This document shows, one piece after another, positions 1-11,971 of a stretch of DNA of 53,738 nucleotides; position 1 is the stretch's first letter, and each line of letters begins with the position of its first letter. The DNA is taken from contig LUCW03000848.1 in assembly GCA_001586965.3 (NCBI GenBank), positions 1 through 53,738 of the forward strand, in the 5' to 3' direction. The translations under genes and the position numbers were made by a program. Origin of the DNA: Sphaeroforma sirkka. Taxonomy: Eukaryota; Opisthokonta; Ichthyosporea; Ichthyophonida. The notes under the pieces were generated by a model that saw only the letters and a program-made list of their open reading frames with translations, was not told where the DNA came from and made no database searches.

Positions 1-537
1 CTGTATTTATATCTATATTCATATGAATATAGTCTTGTTTATGTTAATGTTAATATGTTCTATTTCGTATACTTGTCTATGTTGTCGATATGTATTGATG
101 TGTCATATCTACTGTTTTCTTGCGTGGTTTTTGTTCCTGTTTCTATTGTATTGATACCGTTTTGCGAGAGATGGTTCCTGTATTCATCTAATAGTGTTCA
201 ATGCTCATATTGGAAATTGTCACTACTGTCATTTATGTTGAAATGATAATTATTTGTGCAATCTGGCTTGAAGCCATGAGTCTATATATGTAGTTCTGTA
301 CACATATTTGTTTACTTCGTCCTTTTTTTTGTCTCGCCCATGCCAATGTTTAAGTTGATGTTGTATCTTGTTTTGTTTTATTCGCAATGATTTCTTACAA
401 TTGTACAAAATTCTTCGTGTATCTACGAATGAGCTATGATCTTTATACCAAGCTCAGTGTATTTTTTAATCGAGAATACTGAGGCTCAGAGAAATCTCCA
501 TAACGTAGTATCTTATCATACTTGTGCCTTATTACAG
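1..537. other. No complete gene; probable POLE3 intron sequence
   Basis: AT-rich sequence with no recognisable coding exon. The first POLE3-like exon to the right starts in phase 0 after an acceptor at 536-537, so this stretch is most simply the end of an intron whose upstream exon lies outside the window. I looked for the N-terminal histone-fold residues expected before LPEG and did not find them. Confidence 0.5.
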
Positions 538-2088
538 CTTCCGGAAGGCGCAGCCGTGGCGAAAGATGCCAAACTGGCACTGATGAAGGCTGCTACTCAA
601 TTCATTGTGCATGCAACCACCTAGTATGTCATGCTTTGATTCGCCTTTTGCACTTTGCTCATTTGCTATTCAGCGACCATTTTCTTGGAACGTCGATAAA
701 GTATATTGTCAAAAGTTGGTACATTCTAAGAGTTAGCTATACTGGCAGTTCGATTTATTCGTAGTAGTTTAATTTGATGGTATAGCGATTCGCGCGCCCA
801 TGCGACTCGATCCTGTGTCTTTTCGTATATACTTGAGTGAATATTGCAGCTGTCAGTTGTCGTCATGACCCGTTAATATTCAACTCATTTTCGTTCTGCG
901 CATGTCCGACCGGGAACATTTTGTTGGATGCAAGTATTTACATTTGAAAATTATGCAATCTTCCATTCGAGTCCTCCGACTAGGCGGGTGTGTCGGCCAC
1001 TACCAGGAAATAAACTTGGCCCACTTGAGATCTTAGCGCATAATTCAGATTTCACCGTCCACTTTAGCCTCTCGCTAGCACTGTGCTCAACATGTGGAGC
1101 GCGCGAGAGTTTAATAGAAAGCTGGCCAAGCACCGTCCAGCTTAAAATTGTGCACTCGATTATCTTCTTCCTCCAGATTTTTGTATTGTACTTAACATGT
1201 GGAGCGCGCGAGAGTTTAGTAGAAAGCTGGCCAAGCACCGTCCAGCTTAAAAGTGTGCACTCAATTATATTCTTCCTTCCAAATTTTATACAATTGTTGG
1301 TGCTATACATTGTTTAGTGTCGGGCATATACGACCCGTTCACCTCTGTAATTGTGATTTTTTTTTTTCGAGTGGTGCTTCATCTGGTATGACTGCGCGTC
1401 CCAATCGCAGATGAATTAGACAATATTCAAATTTATCGCCCAGTATCATAGCCTTTGGAACAGGGTCTATGCTTATATACACTTCATATCACACAATGAT
1501 TGGCTTCGAATGCAAATTGTTCTTTGTTCGGGGCAACATATGTAATATTCCACAATTCCTGAGATATGCCTACAAGAGTTCCCATTTTGGCTCTCCTTGT
1601 CTCTTTCGACTGTCACCACATCCGAAGTGTATCCTACAAACAAATCGCCGGTCAATATTGATATGTATCAAACAGTGCAAATGAAGAGACGATCAGGAAT
1701 AAGCGAAAGACAATCAGCGGTATGGATGTGATCAATGCTATGGAGGAACTAGAATTCGAAGATTTTAAACCGGTGCTTGAGGAAAGCCTGAAAAGTATGT
1801 TCCACCTTTTTTGCACGTGAAGTTATTATATGCGCGCATCATTCATTGTTGTACATTTACGCTTCACAATGGTTGAGCAACACAGAATACAGCGACGTAC
1901 TGTTGACTTTCTCTTCTCACAAACCCGTATCGTTGGTATTCTAATCAGTGTTTCGAGAAAAGAAGGAACGCAAGGCTGAGGAATCGAAAAGGGGTGGTGA
2001 CGAGGAAGATGCTGAGGCAGATGTAGACGCTGAAGATATTCCAGAAGGAGCAGAGCAAGACAACGATGAAAGCGATGATGAGGACTGA
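538..2088 (+). CDS. POLE3: DNA polymerase epsilon subunit 3 / CHRAC17-like histone-fold protein (5' partial)
   Basis: Three exons are read: 538-623, 1676-1794 and 1949-2088, with the TGA stop at 2086-2088. Donors are GTATGT at 624 and 1795; acceptors are AG at 536-537, 1674-1675 and 1947-1948. All phases join: the split codons give Tyr and Met. The visible 114 residues begin LPEGAAVAKDA, continue through the histone-fold block NKRKTISGMDVINAMEE, and end in a Lys-rich then very acidic tail. That matches the POLE3/Dpb4 family in order and spacing (human is about 147 aa). The known role is an H2A/H2B-like fold pairing with POLE4 in DNA polymerase epsilon, or with CHRAC15 in a chromatin remodeller; this is family knowledge, not seen here. 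The N-terminal ~20 residues are missing, presumably on an exon left of the window. No internal damage is seen, so it is probably a live gene. Confidence 0.88.
1089..1290. repeat. Two-copy tandem duplication, ~105-bp unit, inside POLE3 intron
   Basis: The block starting AACATGTGGAGCGCGCGAG at 1089 recurs at 1194 with few changes. Both copies contain GCTGGCCAAGCACCGTCCAGC. The period is about 105 bp and the repeat lies wholly within the intron 624-1675. It also creates spurious open frames on both strands. Confidence 0.85.
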
Positions 2089-4195
2089 ATACTTTGCGCA
2101 AAATCGGCATAGAATTTTGCCCAGCGAATTTACATCTGACGCATAGAACTGTAAACATGTACATATTATAATTAGAAGCAGGATCAAAGATAATAAATCG
2201 TTATCAAAATGAGAACGCAAAGCTTTGCAATTTCTATATTATCGGTACGAGTATGTTAATGTCACTAGTACTTGAGACTTGAATAAATGATCGCAACCGC
2301 GGAACTATTGCAAGATTTCTAAAATTCATCGAATCCTCAGCTATAACTTTTGGGCTTTGAATGAAGATACCAAGTCTCAAAATCAACATTTTCATCGATA
2401 ATGTAATGTACAGGGCCCAAACCGGAATTCTCAAATACTACAGCATGCAATGTTCTGCAGCTGTTGCAGTGTCGTCCGCATATATAGCCTTTACATGGTA
2501 CAAACGGCCTCCCCGATCCCTTTCGCTGACTATATGTGGCAGTCATTTATTGGCTGCTATTTTATTTGTTTTCGATCCAAACGAGCAAAATAGTTGTATA
2601 GTACTCGTTTCAACCCGAAAAATTAAGTTCATAGCATGTGTGCAACTATATATGCCAGGTCATATGTCGGTTACTATTTTGCACAAGATCGAATGAGCTT
2701 TCATATTTTGTTTTCGATCAGAGCGCACAAGAAAGATGTGTAGTGCTGGTTTCAACCCGAAAAGTTGGAATCCCATAGCATGCGTATCTTGTAGCTGTTG
2801 CGGTGTATCTGCGTATGTAAGCTTTGTATGGCCGCAAGATTTTACACACCGATTACCTCACTGCTCCCATTCGCGGCATGTGTACTGCCGTATATAGCCT
2901 TTTATGTCGATCACTATCTCGCACCAGATCGAATGAGCTTTCAGAATGTTAATTTTGATTAGCACACAGAAGAAAGGTATTCCCTCTGTTCAGCACTATC
3001 TGCTTTTGTATACAATCCGCCTTCATACATTAGACTGGGTGGCATGTTTATATCTTTTCCTTCATATTCATACCTTTTCCTTCATATAGCAGACTAGTTG
3101 GCCTATGTGATGATTTTTCAAACTACTTGATACATTCGAACACATTTAACGTTTTTCAATGTTAGGAAACCAGACCCATGTATCAGACTCCCACTGTGCC
3201 CGTTTCATAATTTCGAGGGTGTACAGTTAAATCAAATTTCTACATCAGCTATAGACAAGGTTAATCTTTGCGGGATATACAGCTGTACACATCAACACCG
3301 ACAACCGAGCCTCTTACATCGACTGTTCTCGAGAATCCTCAGCTAGTATAACCCCGTCAAGTGGTAATTTATTTCGTATCCGCGTCTTGACCTTGTATGA
3401 TACGGTCGTTTTGAATATCGTCAAGGCAGCATGTTCTCGCAAAGATTTGAGCATCAATTAGTCAGAGGATTGTATAGGAAAATATTACCACATATCGAAA
3501 AATTGGTACGTACATTGCAATGCAAGTATGCAATTTTGTATGCTGCCGATGCACCGTTGTGATATCAAACAATTACTTTGCTGCACGTTGTATAATGCAG
3601 ATAGACACGATAATCTGAATTACCTAACGTAATATTTATTATGCATCCTGGACCAATGATGTAGCCTCGTGTCTATTTACTTTCATCACATATTTGGTAT
3701 GATCTTATCTCTAATATGCCATTCCTGGGTTAGGTCACTCCTACGTATGACAACAACCACCGATTGAATTGTTATTTTGACATGGCTTATCTATAGGTCG
3801 CACAAGATTCGCTATCATTTTACAGTATTCTAGTATTATCTTACAGTCTCTCAGTTTATGAATTTGTGAATTTTCTGCAGTTTACACAAATCGATATCGA
3901 TTATAGCTGGGCAGCTGGTCTGCGATGCAGGATTATCAATAGATCATCAATGAGAGTCCGCTATAAGCGTAGTAGAACCATACGGAGCATATATTGGTTA
4001 ACATAGAATAGAATGTAAATGGGGTTTTCCTTGTAAGGGTTTTTTCCCTGTTCATGAATTAATCATGACAGAAATACTCAGTTAGTTTAGCTTTAAAGCC
4101 TTGAGCAGGCACAACAATAAAGCACTTCTTCTAAGGACTTATAATTGACAGTCTAGTATATTATCAGATCCGCTACTCTGCTCAAAAGTTTCAAC
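2089..4195. other. Intergenic stretch, no gene seen
   Basis: Downstream of POLE3 I find no exon with recognisable homology on either strand. It holds the degenerate repeats at 2440-2980. At about 4020-4190 there is a sequence that could be the 5' leader of the copia gag fragment at 4196. Open frames here are short and show no domain. Confidence 0.5.
2440..2980. repeat. Degenerate tandem repeats, unit roughly 200-240 bp
   Basis: The phrases GTTTCAACCCGAAAA, GATCGAATGAGCTTTCA and a TATATAGCCTTT-like word recur two or three times with drift. Copies begin near 2460, 2780 and 2880, the last incomplete. This is an old local amplification; no coding content is recognised. Confidence 0.55.
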
Positions 4196-4547
4196 ATGAA
4201 CACAGAGTGTATATTGGAGAACAAACTCAACTGCCGTGAAAACTACAAACTTTGGGTTATGAAACTTGCTGTGATTTTATTGTCCGAGGAGTTAGGTGAA
4301 ATAACCTACTACGAATCGAAGCCTGTCACCATCGAAAATTTTGAACGAGCCTGGAAGTCCGACGAGTCAGGAGGGGCTCAACGCTTGATAATCATCAATT
4401 CCTTATCTTCCGCTGTAATGACTACCCTGAGTGAGCAGATGACCCCGAATATTATATACAAAATTTTATTTCAAAACGATAGATATATAGGAGAAGGTGG
4501 AAAGATTCACATAATTTTGACAAAATTCGACAACGCGACAACGAGAA
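4196..4547 (+). pseudogene. Ty1/copia-type gag N-terminal fragment
   Basis: An open frame from the ATG at 4196 reads like the N-terminal part of a copia Gag (UBN2/DUF4219-like). NYKLWVMKLAVILL is followed by an ERAW-type tryptophan and then an ALIINSL-like block, here RLIIINSLSSAVM. The frame ends at a TAG contributed by the adjacent LTR-like sequence starting at 4548, so gag was cut by a later insertion. No zinc knuckle, protease or pol follows. It is unlike the gag of the abundant copia family further right, so it represents a separate, older element. An LTR or primer site may lie upstream but I cannot define one. Confidence 0.6.
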
Positions 4548-4727
4548 TGTAGTAAACACATCAAAATACGATACTAAAACCTACTGAGTCCCCCTGAGGC
4601 TCAGTGCGGTGTATTTATTCTTATATTTGATTGTCTACGTGGTCTACAAATAATTCACCTCTTGTGAATTAATTGTAAACTAATTCTAACTCCACACTGA
4701 TAGTGGTTTAAGGGGACTTATACTACA
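4548..4727 (-). repeat. 180-bp LTR with perfect inverted termini
   Basis: It begins TGTAGTA and ends TACTACA. In minus orientation a purine-rich tract (GCTTGAGGGGAG) abuts the LTR start at 4727/4728, as expected for a polypurine tract before a 3' LTR. It contains a short hairpin-like GAGTCCCCCTGAGGCTC. It is therefore likely the 3' LTR of the minus-strand gypsy element whose pol follows at 4997-6796. Confidence 0.6.
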
Positions 4728-4829
4728 CTCCCCTCAAGCTCAAGCGTCACCAGTGATTGAAGAGCTTCAAACATAAATGATCTCTTAAACTATTGAAAAT
4801 TAAACATATAAAACTAGTAGTGTAAATCA

Positions 4830-4833
<4 letters not shown>

Positions 4834-4872
<39 letters not shown>
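4834..4872. repeat. (TA)n microsatellite
   Basis: About 39 bp of uninterrupted TA lie in the 3' non-coding part of the gypsy element. Confidence 0.95.
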
Positions 4873-4877
<5 letters not shown>

Positions 4878-4996
4878 GTGAAATCTTTCTGCTGAGTAAG
4901 TTCGTGCCTTGGAAACTGGTCTTTTGAACCATCCCGGCTGTGCTGGTATATTTTCACCCCCCAAAAAGCTAGGGTATCCGCTGGAGTTATACTCGC

Positions 4997-6796
4997 CTAT
5001 AAACTCGAGTTGTGGAATCGTCGTTCGCCTCTACACCGTGGTGAAATCTCACGAGGAGAGACAAACTCCGATCCTGAAGTAAATGATAGACATCTAGTAT
5101 TCATCAACGTAACGTTGGAATTATTGTTGTTGTGCCGCTTTCTTCTTCTGCCGAGTTTGCTCGGCTTTGTGGTATGCCGCGATGTCATTCGGATCGTCAA
5201 AAGCTTCGGCTGACTCCCAAGTTGGATCACCATCCCGCCAGCGAACCAAGTATTCTGTATTCCCTGTGGAATCATTCTGTCTATGTCGAATGATGTAACG
5301 GAACGAGGAACTATCCTGCCACATATGATCTTCTAAAGGCTTTTCGGTGGTTCTATGGACTAGTCGCAAAAGTTCCACTCTAACTGGTTTACCTTTGAAA
5401 GTATCTGGAAGTGAACCATCCTTGTGTGTCAGTTCATATCCTTGTCCCTGTCTGGCTTTGACAACGTATGGTCCAAACATTGGTCGCATTGCTTTGGTTG
5501 CGCGACCTTTGGACCGTACCATTACCACACCCCCTGGTTGAAAGGCGATGAAATCGTAAGTATGGAGGCGGCCAAACTGCCTGGATAGTGTGTCTGCGTA
5601 TTTCTGCGTGACCTTGTAAAGCGTCGGCAAGATAGTGTCGTGCAAACGGTCCAGCCGTTGTGCCCAAGCCTCATTGGTGACCGGCTGATTCCCCGGAAGG
5701 TCATCCGTGAAGTCAGCAAACGGAACATGACGGCGACCAAAGTAAGCACTGAATGGTGCTGTCTTGTGTCGCCGAGATATTCAGAGGTTCTGGCACAGCA
5801 TAATAAGTGGTAGTCGGACATCCCATGCCGTAGGTAAAGATTCACATAGCTTGCGAACTCCTTCGTGTATGTCTCTGTGTCTTCTCTCCGCTGCTCCCAG
5901 AACCTGAGGACGATATGGTGGCGACTTCGCATGCATCACTCCAACTTCTTGGGTTATTCATTTAACAATCTTGGTCGAAAACTCGCCTCCCTCTTATGAT
6001 TGAATTTTCCTGGGAAAACCATGTTCCCCAAACACCTCTATAAGTTTCGATGTCACCACTTCTGCTGACTTTGTGGCCGTTGCTCTCAATATCGAGTACC
6101 CCGTAGCTATATCCAAGATGTGCAATATATATCGATTTCCTGCTGCTGAAACTAGTGGCATTGGAATCATGTCGACTTGAATATGATCCCACGGATACTT
6201 TTGCCGTTATATTAATCATCGGGTGAAATCCCTTTCGTAACACCCTCTGTCCTAGACATGTGCGACAGTTCCTCCTATCTGTTTGTGCAAGTTCCAGAGC
6301 GTTAGGCCACAAATGTCCGTTCTGCTGTAGTTGAGCAACTGTATCTTCTGCTCTATGATGCCCAATCTCATGCTGACACAAGGTGAGCTGTGTGCGACGG
6401 CTTATCTCTTCCTCATCTGGAGAATCCGTCATGGCTACTTCCGAGGTAGCGATCGATACTAGCCGAGACGTATCTAATGGGGTGACTTTCGATACTGAAG
6501 ACGGTTCGGCATATCCCAATTGTGCTGAAAACGTCGCTGGAAGGCTGTAACCATTGCGTGAGCCTACTCTAGCAATGACTGTGTGACCCCATGGTGTCTT
6601 GCCACTCGCATACTTTCCGTATTTGAGGAAGGAGTGGGCTGTCCTTGGAACTAATACTTGGTCTCTTTGTAGAAGCGACTTGAATAACTGGAACCAAGGC
6701 TCGTGGGGCGCCCACGGTAGACACACCGTAGCTGTGGCCCTCTCTGATCGTATCTTGCGCAACATTCTATGGATTAATCTCCATGGTGGGTTTATC
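4997..6796 (-). pseudogene. Ty3/gypsy pol fragment: methyltransferase-like end, integrase, chromodomain
   Basis: Read on the minus strand from 6796 downward. First comes the C-terminal part of the methyltransferase-like domain: NPPW, then ATVCLPWAPHEPWF and GKTPWGHTVIARV. Next is an HHCC zinc-binding region (CRTCLG) and an integrase core. A +1/-1 shift near 6200 breaks the frame. The first integrase Asp is visible in QVDMIP; the second Asp position is replaced by a stop (IQS-stop-EGGEF); the Glu lies in the AAERRH context. A GPY/F-type stretch follows, then a chromodomain around 5130-5300 (EYLVRWRDGDPTWESAEAF). RT and RNase H are missing because a copia LTR starts at 6797. The element is dead. 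It is the same lineage as the better copy at 38559-40735. Confidence 0.82.
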
Positions 6797-7246
6797 TGTG
6801 AATTTTTCAACTCTGTGAAAGTTCTCTTTATTTCCTTTTGTACTCTGTATTTATACTATTTTTCGTCAAAATTGAACGGCCCTTTCGGCTCGAAAATTTT
6901 TTTTGCCAAAGAAATTCCAACGGACGTGCGCGGTCTATTTTTAGATTCCATCTCTAAAAATACAAACACAATTTCTTCAAATACACTTAAACTTCTAAGA
7001 CTCATAACTCAATGAATATTCACTCAAACAACTTGAATAAGGTGTCATATGAAAGGAAAAAGCATTTCCTATCAAATGACACCTGTAACAAAATTACACA
7101 TTTAATAGGTCAAACACAATCGGCCTACGAAACACATTCGTAAACACAACATACAAAAACATACTTAGATAAGTGGTTCCTCGATGGACTAGGTCTGAGT
7201 CCAACACTTAAACATCATTCACCTTTGACAATATGATTTTTCTACA
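6797..7246 (-). repeat. Copia family LTR (3' LTR of the element at 7247-9163)
   Basis: 450 bp. In minus orientation it starts TGTAGAAAAATC and ends TTCACA. A purine tract (CATGGGGGAG read on the minus strand) abuts its start at 7247, as expected for a 3' LTR. The same LTR recurs at 11516, 17159, 17788, 21026, 23599 (opposite strand), 36248 and 40766. It is inserted into the gypsy pol at 6796. Confidence 0.88.
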
Positions 7247-9163
7247 CTCCCCCATGGACGCAAGACATAGTCATCGGACATCATTCGACATGTATCTCCC
7301 CCACAAACTAGCCACAACGACAAAGAGATGTAGACACGACAGCACATCGGTAGCAGCGGCGTTTCATCATGTGACTGCGGTGCTTCACGAAAGCAACCTT
7401 AGGCAATGCCTTGGTCAATGCATCAGCAATCATCAACTCAGACCGGCAGTCTTCCAATGCGATGATCTTCTTTGCACATAACTCTCGCACGTAATGATAT
7501 TTGATATCAATATGCTTACTGCGCTTGGTGGTCAATTCCTCAGCCATCTTCTTAGCAGTCTGATTGTCCTCGTAACAAACCACGGATTGATCAGTGGCTC
7601 GTCCTAGCTCAGATAGCAAATTCAAAGCAGTCTTTACGTCACGGCAAGACTCTGCAAGACTGACATACTCTGCCTCAGAAGTACTTAGGGTGACAAGTGT
7701 CTGACGGCACCCCCCAGTAGACTGGGGCATTTGTGATGAATACCAGATAGCCAGAACGAGATCGTTTGTCTTCTTCGCCTCCATAGCTTGCATCGGCATA
7801 CGCACAAAGTTTCAAGTCGTTCCCGGCTTCATAGAAGATTCCCCAGTGTTTGGTAGCCTCCAAGTATCCGCACAGATTTCTTGCGGCAGCCTCTCTCCTT
7901 AGTCGGCTGGTCAAGGTATCGGCTCAGTGAACTTGTCGCAAAAGCAATATCAGGACGCGTACCCACAGCTGCAAACATAAGGGAACCTATGATACCACGG
8001 TAGTCTGAATCCTGCACCAATGTACCAGGCTGATTCACGTCGAAAAATGTACTCATAGGTGTACTAACCCTTTTCAATGGTCCATACTTCTGCGCTAGCT
8101 TCTCAATATATGCCGGCTGCGAGATGAAAAATTCCTCTTCCAAACATATCAATTTTCCATCCGAGGAAAAACCGTGGAGACCCCCATCGACTTGACGTCG
8201 AACTCTGTCTCGATCTTCTTCAATATATTCTCCCCCATTCGACGTGAAGTCGAAAATATCAAACCGTCATCAACATACAGTACCAGAAAGCAGTTCTTCC
8301 CAATAAAGAGACAAGGGTCCGTAAGACTTGGCCGGAATCCAACATCATTAACGAGGAAATCTCTGAAGCGCACAAACCATCATAATCCGGCTTGCTTGAG
8401 TCCATAGATACTCTTCTTCAGCTCGCAAATAGCACCCTCCTTAATCAACTGGTGATCCTCATCACTTAGTAAATCACCGACTAGTTCAACGAAACCAGTG
8501 GGGATCTCCGAGCAGACGTACTCTTCCAAATTACCATGCAAAAATGCAGTTTTGACATTGAACTGCAATACATCCAAGTTCTCAGATGCAGCGATAGCCA
8601 AACATGCACGCACAGTCTCTTTTGTGACTACAGGTGACGATGTCTCCACATAATCTCGACCATACTGTTGTGCAAATCCCTTCGCACACAGGCGGGCTTT
8701 ATGTCGTATAACTGCGCCGCTTTCATCACGCTTGAGAGTGAAACCCCACTTGAGTCCCAGAGGCTTTGTCCGGGCCTTGCAGCGCTGCTGAAGTTTCCAA
8801 ACCTTCATCTTCAGCATTGAACGTAGCTCGTCTCTCATGGCAGCGCGGAAGTACTTCTCATCAGCAGACCCAGTCAAGTCTTTGAAGGACAATTCATCAT
8901 CGGCCAGAAATCCGAAGTTAGATTCTTCATGATCTCGTTTACGATCTCGTCGAAGTTTCGAAGCTTTTCGAGGTGGGGTTCCACTTGATTGACGTTCACG
9001 TTTTCTCTCCGAGTCCAAGTCCGTACGGGCCTTAGAGCTGATCCGCGGGGACATCATGTCATTGGCTCGGTCGCGTGTACGATCTACGCGGGTTTTCAAT
9101 CACCTGCCACCTCTCGTAGGGTGTCTGCTTACCAGGTAAATCACGTTTCTGGTGATTGAGTGG
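7247..9163 (-). pseudogene. Ty1/copia pol fragment: reverse transcriptase and RNase H
   Basis: Minus strand, several frames. RT starts around 8760 with KARLCAKGFAQQYGRDY. The first catalytic Asp is replaced: QFNVKTAFLHG instead of QFDVKTAFLHG. After a stop near 8379 the frame resumes with the second box LYVDDGLIFS, then RNase H: ADASYGG near 7780, the S-T-S-E-A-E-Y block near 7680, and the C-terminal KHIDIKYHYVRE near 7500. Gag, protease and integrase are missing; the sequence stops abruptly at ~9163 where the inverted-arm gypsy sequence begins. Several frameshifts make it inactive. Confidence 0.85.
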
Positions 9164-9164
9164 G

Positions 9165-11375
9165 CGACGAGCTCCACAACATACAAGGTGCGCAATTCTT
9201 CTCCAAACTAGGCTTAACAGGAGGCTTCCACCACTTTAAAGTACATAAAAATAGCCAACACTTCTTCACATTTTCATGGAGAGGGGCACAATACTCATCC
9301 AAGTCAGCTCCTTTTGGACTGCACTCGCTAACGGCCCAATACTAAAGAGTGATGACCAACCTCCTCATTGACATTAAAGGGTACAAGTATATGTAGATGA
9401 CATAGTCATCGCGAGTATGACAGAAGAAGAACATAGACAAACAGTACAGTCATCAAAAGACTTAACGCTGCCAATTTCAGGCTAAATCACAAGTGTGCGT
9501 TTGCAGTCGAGACAGTCAATATGATAGGCGTCAAAATGACTCTTCAAGGGCTCAAAACAGACCCAGAGAAACAGAAACGCGTGATTGACTGGCCTTTACC
9601 AATAAACAAACGTGACTTACATCGAGCAGTCATTCTAGCAAATTACATGCGAGACCACATACCTCAGTTTGCACATATAACGAAACACTTCCGCAATCTC
9701 ATGAAAGGCAAAATGAATCAAAATATAGCCAATCTTTGGACACCAGAGCTCATTAAGTAATGGGAAGAACTCAAAGATGCCATTGCATGCTCAGTAACTT
9801 TGGCGTACCCAGTAGATGGAGTACCGATTCAGATCATGAACGATGCAAGTGACTATGGCCTAGGAGGATGTCTGTTCCAAATCGTAGATGGAGTCAGACG
9901 ACATATACTTTATTTCTCGAAAGGTCTCAACCCTGGAAAGAGTTATTAGCACTTGTATACAGCCTGGAACATTTTTCAGAATAGATATAACATTGTGGAC
10001 AGACCACAAACCGTTATGCCAGGCGAACAAACAGCAAACGCTGCATCCCATGCTCGCGAAATGGATAGCGAAAACATTTCATCACCACTTCACTATCAAT
10101 CAGTTTTGAATGATCAAATGCCGCTCTTCAAGGGTATTCAAGGACACTTCGATTCGAACTTGAACTTCAGGACACAGAATACGTGAATGACAGACATACT
10201 CTCAAAAATCATTGAGCAGGCACCGTCACAACATTGGTGTCCAGACCGTATCAACCCAAAAGCAATGGAAGCAAATGAGCGCTCACATAGGGATCTCATC
10301 CCTTTACTACGGAAATTTGTCAAACAAAATCCAGGCAACTGGTGCTCACCTCTCCCTTTGTCCAAATGGGCCACAACCTTGGCCCTCACGCAGACACAAA
10401 TCACCAAGGTTCAACGTACTATGTGGATGATGACAAAACCAACTCACCAAGTATGACACAGCAGTCAGTGTACCAGATACAACCATACCATGGGAAACAC
10501 GACTACAGAATCTACAGGAGTCAATACGACCACATCTAGATGCCAATGTGGCACAATATCAAGAAAAAATGCGCGCAGCATTTGATCGCAAATATCAAGA
10601 GAAGTATGTACACTTCCAGAAAGGGGACATTGTGATGGTTCGTTACCTAGGTGAAAAACACCATGGAGGAGGACCATACAAGATAGCAAGCAAAGAGGGC
10701 AAGGAATATTTCGTCTGTAACCTTGATGTAATTCGCGCCCCCGAACATCCTAACTCAGTCAATGACGAGTTAATTGGTTTAGTCAAGAAGGCTAGAGAAT
10801 CCGGAAAATTTACTACCAACAATAAAGTCCAATCATCAGAAGAAGAAACCCAATTTTTTTCTCGATACTAGATCACAGAGAATCCACCAGAGGCGGAGGA
10901 ACCCAGGACTACATACTGTAATGGACAGATGGAGAGCGCACCTGGACACATGAATCAGACATCGCAGATCCAGATATTCTTACGATATACCGACAGCGTA
11001 AACGGTGCAAGCGAAGGCAATCCAGGCCGAAGAAGTCAGCAGCAACCAGCACTGACGAACGATCAGCGAGCAACAGGCAGCGCACGAGGCGGGGAACTTA
11101 GCCAAGTTTCACTGACACCAAAGGAAACTACCACCTTTTTCACCTTGAAGCATGCTCTGTCCACCCACCAGAGAGAAAAGGACCAAAGACTCGGTATAGA
11201 GCCACCGTAGAGATGGGTTTTCTTAAGCCAATTGAGCACAGGTCAAGACTGACTCCGATGGGCGTGGTAGAGTACTCCTGTTTTTTAGTATATAAATTAA
11301 TTTAATCAGTAATATGTTAGGATGGATAATGGTGGCAGGTTTTTTCATATTATGCCCCTAAGAGACACGTTTTTC
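9165..11375 (+). pseudogene. Ty3/gypsy pol fragment, methyltransferase and integrase core deleted
   Basis: Plus-strand relic of the second gypsy lineage. RT reads FFSKLGLTGGFHHFKV then YVDDIVI (about 9390). RNase H reads DASDYGLGGCLFQ (about 9845) and WTDHKPLC (about 9995). At about 10105 it jumps, through about 70 bp of unrelated filler, to the end of the integrase core (DILSKIIEQ, then the EANERSHRD glutamate region). The C-terminal GPY/F-like part follows (10548-10860), then a chromodomain broken by a TAA (WTDGERTWTHESD near 10930). It ends at ~11375 against a copia leader. The missing 1.05 kb is present in the right arm (about 25375-26420). Confidence 0.8.
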
Positions 11376-11971
11376 TGGTTCAGTGGTCTCTCTATCTCTC
11401 AAATCGGCGTTCTCTAGCTCTCTCTCTCTCTCTCTCTCTCTTTTCTCTCTCTCTCAGGCACTCGAGTCCTTGGTCTCCTAAAATATCTAGCTTTTAGTCC
11501 CGTCCGCTGCTTCCATGTGAATTTTTCAACTCTGTGAAAGTGCTCTTTATTTACTTTTGTACTCCGTATTTATACTATTTTTCGTCAAAATTGAACGGCC
11601 TTTTCGGCTCGAAAATTTCCTTTGCCAAAGAAATTCCAACGGACGTGCGCGATCTATTTTTAGATTCCATCTCTAAAAAAAATACAAACACAATTTCTTC
11701 AAATACACTTAAACTTCTAAGACTCATAACTCAATGAATATTCACTCAAACAACTTGAATAAGGTGTCATATGAAAGGAAAAAAACATTTCCTATCAAAT
11801 GACACCTGTAACAAAATTAAACATATAATAGATCAAACACAATCGGCGTACGAAACACATTCGTAAACACAACATACAAAAAAACATACTTAGATAATTG
11901 GTTCCTCGATGGACTAGGTCTGAGTCCAACACTTAAACATCATTCACCTTTGACAATATGATTTTTACACA
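11376..11971 (-). repeat. Copia leader, primer-binding site and LTR (left-arm copy)
   Basis: LTR 11516-11971 is in minus orientation. Immediately inside it, reading minus, is TGGAAGCAGCGGACGGGA, an 18-nt candidate tRNA primer-binding site starting with the usual TGG. A pyrimidine-rich (CT)n tract follows on the plus strand (about 11400-11460). The leader is cut just before the position of the gag ATG and joins gypsy sequence at ~11375. The same junction exists in the right arm at ~24185. Confidence 0.82.

Noticed and set aside
436..624. ORF starting at 436 as the true start of the POLE3-like gene
   Set aside because: Residues before LPEG do not match the family N-terminus and a good acceptor lies at 536-537, so the preceding codons are probably intron.
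951..1317. Open frames on both strands with an internal repeat
   Set aside because: They result from the 105-bp tandem duplication in the POLE3 intron.
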